DNA of 64,000 nucleotides from an uncultured Pedobacter sp. (GTDB lineage: Bacteria > Bacteroidota > Bacteroidia > Sphingobacteriales > Sphingobacteriaceae): positions 102,866-166,865 of the forward strand of contig NZ_CAMLIG010000006.1 of NCBI RefSeq assembly GCF_946480185.1, read 5' to 3'. Positions 1 to 9,293 of the stretch are shown piece after piece; position 1 is the first letter of the stretch, and each line of letters begins with the position of its first letter. Under the pieces are notes generated by a model that saw only the letters and a program-made list of their open reading frames with translations, had not been told where the DNA came from and made no database searches. The translations under genes and the position numbers were made by a program.

Positions 1-71
1 TTGATAACATGATGCTTTTAAAATCCGTTTTCCATAAACAGCTTGATTATTTTTTTTATTATTGATGTTGA

Positions 72-644
72 ATGGTAACAAATCCTGAGAAAAAAGACGC
101 CGATTTACCGGACGGGCATTTAATTGCCGTTTATAAAAAGTCGGGCGATTTGCAGGTTTTGGGCACTTTGTACAAAAACTATATGCCTTTGGTTTATGGG
201 GTTTGTTTAAAATATTTCAAGCATCCGGAAGAAAGTCAGGACGCTGTGATGCAAATTTTTGAGCAGCTGATTGATAAACTAAAAAATCATGAGGTACAAA
301 ATTTTAAAAGCTGGCTTTACGTTTTAACCAGAAACTTTTGTTTGATGGAGTTGCGCAAAAGCAAAAAAGTGACCAGCGTAAATATTGATGATGTTTTTGT
401 GGAATCAGATGCTTTATTGCATCATGATGATAGCGACACCAAAGAAAGTAGGTTATTGTTGATGGAAGCTTGCCTAGAAACACTTATTGAAGAGCAAAGG
501 AGCACTTTGCAGCTATTTTATTTGGAGCAGAAATGCTACACAGAAGTTGCCGATAAAACAGGCTACGAGCTAAAAAAAGTAAAAAGCTATATCCAAAACG
601 GAAAAAGAAATCTTAAAATTTGTATCGAGAAAAGCAGTGAGTAA
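72..644 (+). CDS. ECF-type RNA polymerase sigma factor
   Basis: A 190-residue protein of the extracytoplasmic-function sigma-70 class, predicted to direct core RNA polymerase to a small set of promoters. Region 2 lies at about residues 25-95 (a hydrophobic LVYGVCLKYF segment followed by the AVMQIFEQL helix and a SWLYVLTRNFCL core-binding helix). Region 4 lies at about 128-182, where the helix-turn-helix part reads YTEVADKTGYELKKVKSYIQ. The stop codon overlaps the GTG start of the next gene by 8 bases, so the two are translationally coupled, as is usual for a sigma factor and its membrane-bound partner. Its target genes cannot be told from the sequence. Confidence 0.9.
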   Translation: MVTNPEKKDADLPDGHLIAVYKKSGDLQVLGTLYKNYMPLVYGVCLKYFKHPEESQDAVMQIFEQLIDKLKNHEVQNFKSWLYVLTRNFCLMELRKSKKVTSVNIDDVFVESDALLHHDDSDTKESRLLLMEACLETLIEEQRSTLQLFYLEQKCYTEVADKTGYELKKVKSYIQNGKRNLKICIEKSSE

Positions 645-1866
645 CCCTCAGGAAGATATTGCCCTCATCCGTAAATATTATAACGGAGAATTGAGCCCAA
701 CCGAAAAAAATCAGTTGGAAGCTAGGGCTTTGGACGATCCGTTTTTACAGGATGCTTTAGAAGGGTACGAGGTTTTAGGCGTAAATGATGATGACATTGC
801 TACTTTATACAAAAAGCTTGAAGAAAGAATCCCATCTGCAAAAGTGGTTGCGCCAGTTTGGGGATTTAAGCAGTGGGGAATTGCTGCATCTATACTTTTA
901 TGCGTGGCTTTAGCTAGTATTTATTTTAACCAAACACCAAAAGATAAGCCCATTGCTTTAAACGATATTCAGCAGAAAGAAGATATTCCGCAAGCCGAAA
1001 AATCCAAAATCACATCGCTTGAAAATCCAGATAATTTAGTGGCTACAGGCAAAGCAAACAGTTCTGTCGAAAGCGAACAAGGGGAAACAAATACAAACGA
1101 TGCTAAAAGTTATACGCCAGAACAGGATATTTTAGTTGAACCCATTGCGGCAATGCAAGAACATTCAGACTCTGCGACTAATTTGGCTGAAGTAACTGTA
1201 ATTGGTTATCCAGTCCAAAAAAAATCTGATTTAACAGGCGCTGTCTCTAGCATCGGTTCAGAAAACTTAATGGCTTCACGGATGACCAGAGCAGATAATG
1301 TTGTGCAATTGGTTAAGTTAAAAGGTAAAATTGTTGATGAAAAAGACAGCACTGCATTACCTGGTGTCTCTGTTAAAAATTTAGAAACGGGTGTGGTAAA
1401 ACAAACGGACGTAAACGGTGAATTTACCATCGAAGCCAATAAAAACGATGATTTGGTATTTAACTATATTGGGTTCCAAACTAAAAAAATGGTAGCCTCG
1501 CAATCAGATTCTCTTTTAATTAGCCTTAAACCAGATTTGGCGTCGTTAAACGAAGTGGTGGCTGTAGGTTACGGAACAACACGGAAAGTTGCAGAAAATA
1601 TTGGAACGGGGCCAAAAGTTGGGTGGAGAAAGTTCAAAATCTATTTGGAAGAACAGACCCGAATAGCAAATATTGGAAGAGGTAAAGTACAAGTTCAGTT
1701 TGTGATGAATCCTAACGGAGAACTTTCGGACTTTAAAATTATTAATGCATTTTCTGCGAAAGCGGGCGTTGCGGCGATAAATATCATCAAAAACTATAAT
1801 GGTGGCTGGCTCAATTCAGCCGATAAAAATTCGCACAAAGCAAGTATTACTATAAAATTCAAATAA
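637..1866 (+). CDS. Membrane protein coupled to ECF sigma; CarboxypepD_reg-like and TonB-C-like domains
   Basis: A 409-residue protein starting at a GTG that overlaps the sigma-factor gene. Residues 1-75 are cytoplasmic and acidic, a single membrane helix spans about 79-97, and the rest would face the periplasm. Residues 228-297 resemble the carboxypeptidase-like regulatory beta-sandwich found at the N-terminus of SusC-type receptors. Residues 330-409 resemble a TonB C-terminal domain (GRGKVQVQFVMNPNGELSDF). Two stretches, 184-206 (VTVIGYPVQKKSDLTGAVSS at its core) and 304-316 (LNEVVAVGYGTTRK), copy the signature region of SusC receptors. By position it is probably the anti-sigma partner, but no classical zinc anti-sigma motif is visible. 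The role is inferred from context. Confidence 0.75.
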   Translation: MSNPQEDIALIRKYYNGELSPTEKNQLEARALDDPFLQDALEGYEVLGVNDDDIATLYKKLEERIPSAKVVAPVWGFKQWGIAASILLCVALASIYFNQTPKDKPIALNDIQQKEDIPQAEKSKITSLENPDNLVATGKANSSVESEQGETNTNDAKSYTPEQDILVEPIAAMQEHSDSATNLAEVTVIGYPVQKKSDLTGAVSSIGSENLMASRMTRADNVVQLVKLKGKIVDEKDSTALPGVSVKNLETGVVKQTDVNGEFTIEANKNDDLVFNYIGFQTKKMVASQSDSLLISLKPDLASLNEVVAVGYGTTRKVAENIGTGPKVGWRKFKIYLEEQTRIANIGRGKVQVQFVMNPNGELSDFKIINAFSAKAGVAAINIIKNYNGGWLNSADKNSHKASITIKFK

Positions 1867-1876
1867 AATTATCGGT

Positions 1877-3733
1877 ATGAAAAAATTACTGTTTATTATT
1901 CCTGTTGTTTTACTTTCCTGCACCCAGAACAGTAAAAATAAGCAAACAGAAAATACATCGTTAAGTGCCGATCCGCATTCTTTTGCAAACCCAAAAGAAA
2001 ATGTGGTTACCCATTTAGATTTAACTTTAAGCGTTGATTTTGAACATCAAAATTTAAAAGGATTGGCCGTTTGGACCATCAAACATGTCAGCAAATCAGA
2101 CGAGATAATTTTTGACACCCAAGGTTTAAACATTGAGAAAGTAACTTTAGATAACGATAGCAGCGATGTGTTTTTTGCATTGGGCGATAAAGTGGAATTT
2201 TTAGGCCAAGCGTTAAGTGTTCCAATTCATCCCGAGACAAAGAAAGTGAATATTTATTACAGCACCGGTAAAGATGCAGAAGCACTGCAATGGCTAAACC
2301 CGCAACAAACAGCCGGAAAAACCCAACCTTTTTTGTTTACCCAGTCAGAAGCAATATTAGGCCGTAGCTGGATTCCATCGCAAGACAGTCCGGGAATCAG
2401 GTTTACTTATACTGCCGATGTAACTGTGCCAAAAGATTTATTGGCATTAATGAGTGCAGAAAATCCTACAAAAAAGAACGCCGAAGGAAAATATCATTTC
2501 GAACAAAAACACGCTATCCCGTCTTATTTAATGGCTTTGGCCGTTGGCGATATCGCTTTTAAAGCAATTGATAAAAGAACGGGCGTTTATGCAGAGCCGG
2601 TAATGCTAAACAAAGTTGCTTATGAATTTGCCGATATGGGCAAAATGGTAACCGCCGCAGAGAAAATTTATGGCGATTATAAGTGGGGCAGGTACGATGT
2701 TTTGGTATTGCCGCCCAGTTTCCCTTTTGGAGGGATGGAAAACCCAATGCTAACCTTTGCCACGCCAACAGTAATTGCCGGCGACCGCTCTTTGGTGAGT
2801 TTGGTTGCCCACGAGTTGGCGCACAGCTGGAGCGGAAATTTGGTAACAAACGCCACTTGGAATGATTTCTGGCTTAACGAAGGCTTTACCGTTTACTTTG
2901 AACGAAGAATTGTAGAGGCGCTTTATGGCGAACAGGAAGCTAAAATGCAGGAAGTTTTAGGCTATCAAAGTTTAATGAATGATATTAAAGAAATGGGCAA
3001 TAAAAACCCAGATACCAGATTGAAGTTTGATTATACAGGCAGAAACCCGGATGATGGCGTTACAGATATCCCCTACGAGAAAGGCTATTTCTTTTTGAAA
3101 ACGATAGAACAAGCCGTAGGCCGAGAAAAGTTTGATGCCTTTTTAAAAGATTATTTTAACCGCCACGCTTTTAAAAGCATTGATAACGATACTTTTTTAG
3201 ATGAACTAAATGTGCTTTTAATCAAAGGAGATGAGGGATTAAAAAAGAAAATCGATTCTTATGCTTGGGTATATCAGCCGGGGATGCCGAAAGAATTTAA
3301 AGCGCCGGTAAGCCCTGTTTTTTCAAAGATTGATACCTTGGTTCAAACTTTATTAGCCACTAAAAATGCTAAAGGGCTGGGCCTTCAGATTAAATCAACC
3401 AATGAGAAACTGCATTTTATTAATCAGTTGCCAGACAATACCGATCCAACATTGATGAACGCAATTGACCAAGAATTCAGCTTTACAAGTTCTACCAATG
3501 CAGAAGTGCAAGGTGCTTGGTACCTGTTAGCGGTAAAAACCAAATACACAGTGGCCTACCCAGCAATGAAGAACTTTTTGATAAATGTAGGCCGAAGGAA
3601 ATTCATCATACCGCTTTATAAAGAATTGGTAAAAACCCCAGAAGGCAAAAAGTTGGCACAGGAAATTTACAAAAGCGCAAGACCCAACTACCATCCATTA
3701 GCGTATAATAGTTTAGATCCTATTTTAAAATAA
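1877..3733 (+). CDS. M1 family metallo-aminopeptidase, lipoprotein
   Basis: A 618-residue zinc aminopeptidase of the leukotriene A4 hydrolase/M1 family. The N-terminus (FIIPVVLLSC) is a lipoprotein signal, so the enzyme should be membrane-anchored outside the cytoplasm. The substrate-binding motif GGMEN is followed by HELAH at residues 312-316 and the third zinc ligand Glu335 in WLNEGF, giving the full HEXXH-X18-E signature. A C-terminal helical domain (about 480-618) matches the M1 arrangement. It begins 10 bases after the preceding gene and may be co-transcribed with the sigma pair. It probably trims peptides in the periplasm. A terminator-like hairpin follows at 3801. Confidence 0.93.
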   Translation: MKKLLFIIPVVLLSCTQNSKNKQTENTSLSADPHSFANPKENVVTHLDLTLSVDFEHQNLKGLAVWTIKHVSKSDEIIFDTQGLNIEKVTLDNDSSDVFFALGDKVEFLGQALSVPIHPETKKVNIYYSTGKDAEALQWLNPQQTAGKTQPFLFTQSEAILGRSWIPSQDSPGIRFTYTADVTVPKDLLALMSAENPTKKNAEGKYHFEQKHAIPSYLMALAVGDIAFKAIDKRTGVYAEPVMLNKVAYEFADMGKMVTAAEKIYGDYKWGRYDVLVLPPSFPFGGMENPMLTFATPTVIAGDRSLVSLVAHELAHSWSGNLVTNATWNDFWLNEGFTVYFERRIVEALYGEQEAKMQEVLGYQSLMNDIKEMGNKNPDTRLKFDYTGRNPDDGVTDIPYEKGYFFLKTIEQAVGREKFDAFLKDYFNRHAFKSIDNDTFLDELNVLLIKGDEGLKKKIDSYAWVYQPGMPKEFKAPVSPVFSKIDTLVQTLLATKNAKGLGLQIKSTNEKLHFINQLPDNTDPTLMNAIDQEFSFTSSTNAEVQGAWYLLAVKTKYTVAYPAMKNFLINVGRRKFIIPLYKELVKTPEGKKLAQEIYKSARPNYHPLAYNSLDPILK

Positions 3734-3800
3734 GTGATTTAAAGTACCATTGCTTAAATTTAAGCACAGAATTTTTTATCAGAAATAAAAAAATTCATGA

Positions 3801-3838
3801 CAATAGCACCGCTTTTAGCGGGTGTTATTGTTGTTTTG
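3801..3838 (+). terminator. Terminator-like hairpin after the M1 aminopeptidase gene
   Basis: A stem of about 12 base pairs (3801-3812 with 3818-3830, one bulge) around a TTTTA loop is followed by TTGTTTTG. It sits 67 bases after the aminopeptidase stop codon. The remainder of 3734-4084 contains one promoter-like box, TATTTTTG at 3986-3993, ahead of the PorP/SprF gene, and nothing else I recognise. Confidence 0.6.
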
Positions 3839-4084
3839 TAGCATCGCGAGATTTTTGTAATTATCAATTTCAAAGTATCAAAATCATTAAAAGCAAAAAT
3901 TATTTACGAGACCCAGATTTGTTTTCTAATGAATTAAATCAAAAATGGCATTCTTGCTAAAGAATTAATCTTCTTTTTATGCGTATATTTTTGGGGATTT
4001 CTTACCTCAAATAGAAACTTTATGTCCTCGTTTTCCGTATAAATGCCCAATGCACACCGGCATTCAGATCAGAAAATAGGATTA

Positions 4085-5002
4085 ATGAAATATGTATTTG
4101 CCTTCATTGTTTTTTTTGTGGCGCAACACGCTTGTGCACAACAAAAGGCTATGTACACGCAGTACATGTTTAATACTTTGGCAATCAATCCCGCCTATTC
4201 AGCTCTTGATGAATCCTTAACCTTTACCGCACTAGCCAGACAACAATGGGTGGGTTTTAAAGGCGCTCCAAATACGCAAACCATATCCGTTCATAGTCCT
4301 ATCGGCGAAAGCAATACTTTTATTGGGGGTATTATCGTAAATGATCAAATTGGGGAAGTAATTAGAGAAACTGGTGGCGATATCAGTTTATCACAAAGGG
4401 TACCGGTTGGTTTGAATTCCTATTTTTCCGTAGGTCTTAATGCAGGTTCAAGTAGTTTTGGTGCGGCTTATTCTGATAATTATAAACAAAGTCCGGCATC
4501 TGCAAGTGATCCTGTTTTTCAAGACGAGCATGGCATAAGGGTAAATTTTGGATGGGGCGCTATGCTGTTTTCAGATAAATATTATGTGGGAATTTCTGCC
4601 CCGTATTTTTTCTACAGAGATTTGGGCTCTTTGGCAAAATCTGCCAACAGCACAGCTTATCGCCCGCATTATATTTTGCAGGCCGGTTACCTTATGCAGC
4701 TAAATGATAACCTAAAATTTAAACCTAACTTTTTAGTAAAATATGTAAATGGTTCGCCCATACAGTTTGATATTAACGCCAACTTTTTAATTAACGAAAC
4801 GCTTTGGTTAGGTGCTTCTTACCGGTCTTTAGACTCAATTGATGCGCTAGCCTCTATTTTTATCACTCCAGATTTGCAAGTGGGTTATTCTTACGATTTC
4901 ACTAATACACAGTTGGCAAAAGCGCAGAGAGGATCACATGAGATCGCTTTAAAATTTAGGTTGCCCGTACGCGGCAGAGACCATACCGCCTGTTATTTCT
5001 AA
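4085..5002 (+). CDS. PorP/SprF family outer-membrane protein (type IX secretion/gliding)
   Basis: An outer-membrane beta-barrel of the PorP/SprF family. The open frame extends to an ATG at 4043, but the second ATG at 4085 starts directly with a signal peptide (MKYVFAFIVFFVAQHACA), so 4085 is preferred, giving 305 residues. The mature N-terminus carries the family hallmark KAMYTQYMFNTLAINPAYS, followed by repeated amphipathic strands ending in an aromatic-containing C-terminus. PorP/SprF proteins anchor cell-surface adhesins or SprB-like filaments exported by the type IX system. Members are often next to a very large adhesin gene; none is present here, so this is an orphan copy. The next gene is convergent with only 2 bases between stops. 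Confidence 0.9.
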   Translation: MKYVFAFIVFFVAQHACAQQKAMYTQYMFNTLAINPAYSALDESLTFTALARQQWVGFKGAPNTQTISVHSPIGESNTFIGGIIVNDQIGEVIRETGGDISLSQRVPVGLNSYFSVGLNAGSSSFGAAYSDNYKQSPASASDPVFQDEHGIRVNFGWGAMLFSDKYYVGISAPYFFYRDLGSLAKSANSTAYRPHYILQAGYLMQLNDNLKFKPNFLVKYVNGSPIQFDINANFLINETLWLGASYRSLDSIDALASIFITPDLQVGYSYDFTNTQLAKAQRGSHEIALKFRLPVRGRDHTACYF

Positions 5003-5004
5003 GT

Positions 5005-7407
5005 TTATTTTTTTACACTGCTGCTTCCGCTATTAATTTTGGTAAATCTGTAGCTCACAGCAATCAGGAAGTCTCTCGTTCTCTTGGTAATAAAGCTCTC
5101 CTGGTAAAAGTTTGGTCCTTCGGTTATGCTGGTTATATTTCTCTCCGTAAATGGATCAACTGCGGTAACTCTTAAAGAAAATTTGTTTTTAAACAGGTTT
5201 CTTTTAAAACCAAACTGTGTTTGTACTGTGCCACTTGAAACACCTTGCGCTGCCGTGTTTTTTACATAATAAATGTTTAATTCTGCAAAGCTTTTTTTGC
5301 CAAAAGCATAATTCCCTCCTACACTTGTTTTAATATTATAGCCGTTTCTGTTATAAGCCACGTTAGCAACAGAATGATACCCTATTTTGCTGAGCGTAAA
5401 ACTGGCATTAAGATTTTGTTTTTTTGATGCCCTATAGTTTCCAAAAACACTAAAACTTAAAGAAGAACTATTGGCTAAGTTTTGATAAGTAGTGTTGCTA
5501 CTGCCGTCTTCTAAAACGGTTTTTACACGTTCAATAATTTTGTTTGATTCGGCGTAACTTAAACGGGGCGAAACTGACCATTCTTTATCAAAAACGCTGA
5601 AACTTAATTCGTATTGGTTGGTAATGGATGGAATTAAATCCGGATTACCGAATCTTAAATTTTGCGGATCAGAGTTGTCAATGATAGGATTTAAAGCGTT
5701 TTCGCGAGGCCTAGCTATCCGTTTACTAAAACTTAAGCCAATCCTGTATTTGTTGTTGAATGATCTATTGATGATAGCGCTAGGAAAAAAGTTGGTATAA
5801 GGCTTTATCGAAAAGTTTGTTCCATTTTCTTGCTTAAAGTTAACATCGGTAAGTTCGGCTCTGTTACCCGCTCTTAAACTCCAGTCTTTGATTTTAAACC
5901 CTAAGGAGAAGTATGCTGAGTAGATGTTTTGGGTAAAATTGAAAACGTTAGTTAGGGACGGATTAAATTCGTATTGGTTACTTGTATAATCAAAAGACTG
6001 TACAGCTTGGTTTTCATCAGAACTACTCAAAGCCGTTTTTACCCCAGCTTCTAATCTGGTACTCAAAAAATCGAAAGATTTGTCATAATCCAAATTGAGG
6101 TCTAAGTTATTGCTTAAATCCCCGTTATCGTTTAGCTGAAGCGAGGGATCTGATTTTGCAGAACCATCAGGATTATAATAATACCGTTCGTAGTCTCTAT
6201 TGCTATTTGTTGAGTTTCTGGCATAAACTACGCCCAAACTATATTGAGAGTTGTTTTTTAATTTAAGGTAGTAATCTGCATCTAAACTATAATTTACATA
6301 GTTGCTCCCGCTTCTGTTATTTTGTTGCCGTGTATATCGTAAATCATTTTGGTTATCTAAATATAAATTTTCTGATAAAGAATTGGTAATTCCGTTGTTA
6401 AAACCGCCACGGGCAGATAGCTTAATACTTTGAGCCGAATCAATATCTAAACTACCGCCAAATCTTGCACTTAATCCATCGCCTAGCCGTTTGCTATTAT
6501 TACTTTGTTGGTTGTAAGTAGTATCTGTAAAAAAATTGCTCCGGTTAGAATTGCCGTCGTTTAAACTGTTGTTATGGCTGTAGCCGACGTTTCCGGTAAA
6601 AGAATATTTGGTGTCCTTTTTAGAAACAAATATCCCAGAATTATTATTGCCCAAAGTGCCAACCCGCGAGGTTACGTTTCCGCTAAGCCCTACTTTTTTG
6701 CCTTTTTTCAAAACGATATTAATGATTCCATCGCCATCAGCATCGAATTTTGAGGAAGGATTTGTAATCACCTCTACACTTTCCAAAGCATCAGAAGGTA
6801 AAATACTTAGTAGCTCGCCAATGCTGTTGGAACTGTAATCAGACGGTTTTCCGTCGATAAAAATTCTTGTGTTTCTTTTACCCGCAATGGTTGCCTTACC
6901 GTCAATATCAACAGTAACTAGGGGTACATTTTTTAAAATATCAGTTGCTACGCTTCCTTCAGAAAAAATGCTTTGATCAACATTGTAAACAATTTTATCA
7001 TCCTGCATTTCAATAAGTGGCTTTTTATACTCAATCACCACTTCGTTAAGCATCTGCTTGTCAGTTGTTAGTGTAACTTCTCCTAAATTTACGTTTGCCC
7101 GGTCATCAGTCAATAAAATATTTTTTATCGTTTTTGTTTGATAGCCAATAAACGAAAACTTAATGGTGTAAGTACCAAGCGGTAAGTTTTTGATAGCAAA
7201 TGCACCATTAGCATCAGACTGATAGGGCTTTATTGTTAAGCTGTCTGCGTTATTGTATAAAGATATATTTAAAAAGGGGATGGTTTCCTTACTTTCTAAA
7301 TCTGCTACTTTCCCGCTCAAACTGCCAACCGTTTGGCCAAAAGCAACATTTTTTGCGCAAAAGAAGAGTAGAATAATAAAAAGAAAGTGCCGAAATTTTA
7401 ACTTCAA
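5005..7407 (-). CDS. Outer-membrane beta-barrel protein with carboxypeptidase-like domain (TonB-receptor-like)
   Basis: An 800-residue outer-membrane barrel of the OMP_b-brl_3 type common in Bacteroidota. A signal peptide (1-25) precedes a carboxypeptidase-like regulatory domain (about 27-115), a plug-like domain (about 125-235, including IFIDGKPSDYSSNSIGELLS and the VEVITNPSSKFDADGDGIIN signature) and a long barrel to the C-terminus. It resembles TonB-dependent receptors but has no linked SusD-type lipoprotein, which argues against a glycan-specific SusCD pair. The substrate is unknown; related proteins are often regulated by iron or stress. It stands alone between a convergent gene and clpS. 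Confidence 0.85.
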   Translation of the reverse strand: MKLKFRHFLFIILLFFCAKNVAFGQTVGSLSGKVADLESKETIPFLNISLYNNADSLTIKPYQSDANGAFAIKNLPLGTYTIKFSFIGYQTKTIKNILLTDDRANVNLGEVTLTTDKQMLNEVVIEYKKPLIEMQDDKIVYNVDQSIFSEGSVATDILKNVPLVTVDIDGKATIAGKRNTRIFIDGKPSDYSSNSIGELLSILPSDALESVEVITNPSSKFDADGDGIINIVLKKGKKVGLSGNVTSRVGTLGNNNSGIFVSKKDTKYSFTGNVGYSHNNSLNDGNSNRSNFFTDTTYNQQSNNSKRLGDGLSARFGGSLDIDSAQSIKLSARGGFNNGITNSLSENLYLDNQNDLRYTRQQNNRSGSNYVNYSLDADYYLKLKNNSQYSLGVVYARNSTNSNRDYERYYYNPDGSAKSDPSLQLNDNGDLSNNLDLNLDYDKSFDFLSTRLEAGVKTALSSSDENQAVQSFDYTSNQYEFNPSLTNVFNFTQNIYSAYFSLGFKIKDWSLRAGNRAELTDVNFKQENGTNFSIKPYTNFFPSAIINRSFNNKYRIGLSFSKRIARPRENALNPIIDNSDPQNLRFGNPDLIPSITNQYELSFSVFDKEWSVSPRLSYAESNKIIERVKTVLEDGSSNTTYQNLANSSSLSFSVFGNYRASKKQNLNASFTLSKIGYHSVANVAYNRNGYNIKTSVGGNYAFGKKSFAELNIYYVKNTAAQGVSSGTVQTQFGFKRNLFKNKFSLRVTAVDPFTERNITSITEGPNFYQESFITKRTRDFLIAVSYRFTKINSGSSSVKK

Positions 7408-7509
7408 ATTTAGCTGATATTAGTGAACCTTAAAGGGTATAGACTCCTTGCAACACAAATGGTTTAATTGCTAACAAAAAACTTGAAAGAGGTTTGATAA
7501 AATAAAAAG

Positions 7510-7794
7510 CTAATCAACGGTTACACTCAGGCCTTCTTGTTGCAAAATTTTGCGGTAAACCTCCATCTCGGTAAAAGAACCTTCCAAAATAGCACATTTA
7601 CCCTCGTTATGCACTGTCCAAGCTATTTTCTCCGCTTGGTTTTCAGAATAATCCAAATACTTCATCAAGCAGTAAATAACATGGTCAAAAGAGTTAACGT
7701 CATCATTCCATAAAATTAAGCGGTGTATCACTTTTAACGACGTTAAAATCTCGTCTAAAGTGAAAGTTTCTTCCTGCGTTTGGGTATCAGCCAT
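7510..7794 (-). CDS. clpS: ATP-dependent Clp protease adaptor ClpS
   Basis: A 94-residue adaptor that delivers N-end-rule substrates to the ClpA/ClpC-ClpP protease. The family core is clear: LILWNDDVNSFDHVIYCLMK supplies the N-degron-binding pocket (the DD and the following V, I and M), and the TVHNEGKCAILEGSFTEMEV part forms the second conserved block. The length is normal for the family. The clp genes themselves are not in the window. Confidence 0.93.
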   Translation of the reverse strand: MADTQTQEETFTLDEILTSLKVIHRLILWNDDVNSFDHVIYCLMKYLDYSENQAEKIAWTVHNEGKCAILEGSFTEMEVYRKILQQEGLSVTVD

Positions 7795-7930
7795 CTATAT
7801 TCAAGTGGAAATCAGTATAAAATTTGAATGGCTTAAATTAACAAATTATCAGCAAAAATTAAACAATTAATTTGAAAGGGAACGGCAATACGTTTCAGGT
7901 TCTTCCGTCTGGTTTTCCGTTATAGTCCTC

Positions 7931-7949
7931 GCTCCGTGAAAAACGGAGC
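7931..7949. repeat. Short perfect hairpin in the clpS-DUF4407 intergenic region
   Basis: A 7-bp perfect stem GCTCCGT/ACGGAGC with a GAAAA loop lies in the 243-bp gap 7795-8037. There is no T-run on either side, so it is not an obvious terminator. The flanking sequence has the GC-richer, low-information character of intergenic repeats seen elsewhere in the window. Whether it is repeated in the genome cannot be judged here. Confidence 0.4.
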
Positions 7950-8011
7950 TGTGGGCTGCCGCTTCATCCCAGCTTATGAATAAATGGGGCTGTGCTTTGC
8001 TATTTGGGTTT

Positions 8012-8032
8012 AAAAATTAGGAACTAATTTTT
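8012..8032 (-). terminator. Terminator-like hairpin after the DUF4407 gene
   Basis: A 9-bp perfect stem (AAAAATTAG / CTAATTTTT, loop GAA) sits 6 bases beyond the stop codon of the leftward DUF4407 gene. Read on the minus strand it ends in five T residues. The stem is AT-rich and therefore weak. Confidence 0.5.
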
Positions 8033-8037
8033 AGTCA

Positions 8038-9150
8038 CTATTGGTATTCATCCAAATCTCTCTTCACCCTCCTACGCACAAATATTTTCTCTTTCTCGCT
8101 TTCTTCGCCGGTTTTAGTGTCTTGCACATTGTCGGTTACGTTAATTAAATGTTCTTTTTCACGTTCGCTTTGGTGTACGGCTACCTCTTCCGTGTTTTGT
8201 AATGCAACATCATAAGGGCCTTTATCACTCATCAGTTTTACAAAAACAGGTAAACACTCCAGCAGAATAAACAAAAAGGAGATAAAAGAAATGGCCAGAT
8301 AGGTATCAATATCTCGGCTGCCATCTGGGTTAAAAGAAAGCTGGCCCAAAGCGTAATTTCTATCAGCAAAACCAGCCACGTTTGATAAACTATCCAACTG
8401 TGTTTCGTTAAATAGTTTTGTGCCATTTAAACCTTCAATTTCTTTTCGGGTATCAATAATTTTATCCATTTGCGCTAACTCACTACGCACCTGCAAAAGC
8501 CGTTGTTCTTTTTGTGTGACTACAGCTTCTTTTTGCTTGGCATAGGTCCCATAGCCGTTTATGCCGCTGGTTTGGTTCGTTTTATCTCCAAATACTTCTT
8601 GGTTAAGGATATATCTTGAGCGGTTAATGTCTTTTTCTAAAGAATCTTTTTCTGTTTTTAAATCTTGCAATTTGGCCAATTCAAGATTGTATTTGTTGGT
8701 AAAAGCTTTATTTAGGGTGTCAATTTTTGAACGTTGTCCGTTTAAATAACTGGTTTTTAATTTCTGCCTAATTTCCTTATCAAAAATTTTAAGTTCTAAA
8801 GGTCTTGAAATAATAATTCCAATCATTATAGCCAACAAAATACGCGGTAAAGCCTGTAAAATCTGGCGGTTGGTATCGCCAGTTTTTTTGATACTCGCCA
8901 CAATATATCGGTCCATATTAAAAATGGCCAAGCCCCAAATAATCCCAAAAAATAAAGAGAAAAATATGGCGCTACTGCTCCCAGAAAAAACAAAATACAT
9001 GGCGTAACCGCCAGATAGGCAAGCAAACAATGCGGTAAAGAAAATGGTAGCGCCAATGCCTACAAACTTATTATGCTCTGTAGGATATTTTTTTAGCGTT
9101 TCAATATGTGCGCCGGAGCAAAACCAAAAAAAGTCGGTTATTTTTTTCAT
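8038..9150 (-). CDS. DUF4407 membrane protein
   Basis: A 370-residue protein matching the DUF4407 pattern. Three membrane helices lie near residues 30-56, 60-77 and 100-116, then a long charged coiled-coil stretch (about 125-250) full of Lys, Glu and Gln, then a last helix at about 283-305 (LAISFISFLFILLECLPVFV). The N-terminal FFWFCSGAHIETLKKYPTE and the FNMDRYIVASIKK motif after helix 2 are typical of the family. The function is unknown. The C-terminal tail is cytoplasmic and strongly charged. No neighbour suggests a partner. Confidence 0.85.
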   Translation of the reverse strand: MKKITDFFWFCSGAHIETLKKYPTEHNKFVGIGATIFFTALFACLSGGYAMYFVFSGSSSAIFFSLFFGIIWGLAIFNMDRYIVASIKKTGDTNRQILQALPRILLAIMIGIIISRPLELKIFDKEIRQKLKTSYLNGQRSKIDTLNKAFTNKYNLELAKLQDLKTEKDSLEKDINRSRYILNQEVFGDKTNQTSGINGYGTYAKQKEAVVTQKEQRLLQVRSELAQMDKIIDTRKEIEGLNGTKLFNETQLDSLSNVAGFADRNYALGQLSFNPDGSRDIDTYLAISFISFLFILLECLPVFVKLMSDKGPYDVALQNTEEVAVHQSEREKEHLINVTDNVQDTKTGEESEKEKIFVRRRVKRDLDEYQ

Positions 9151-9293
9151 TGATAGTGATTGTCAAAAGCTATTCCATAAAAACGTTTGAACGCAAAGTT
9201 TCATACATTTTTTGGTAATTAAACTTTGTAAAACAGCAGATGTTACAAAGAGAATGTAATTAGAGGTAATAAAGTGTGGTGGTGAAACTGAAC

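Noticed and set aside
4043..4084. An earlier start for the PorP/SprF protein
   Set aside because: It would place 14 polar residues before the signal peptide; the ATG at 4085 gives a standard signal sequence.
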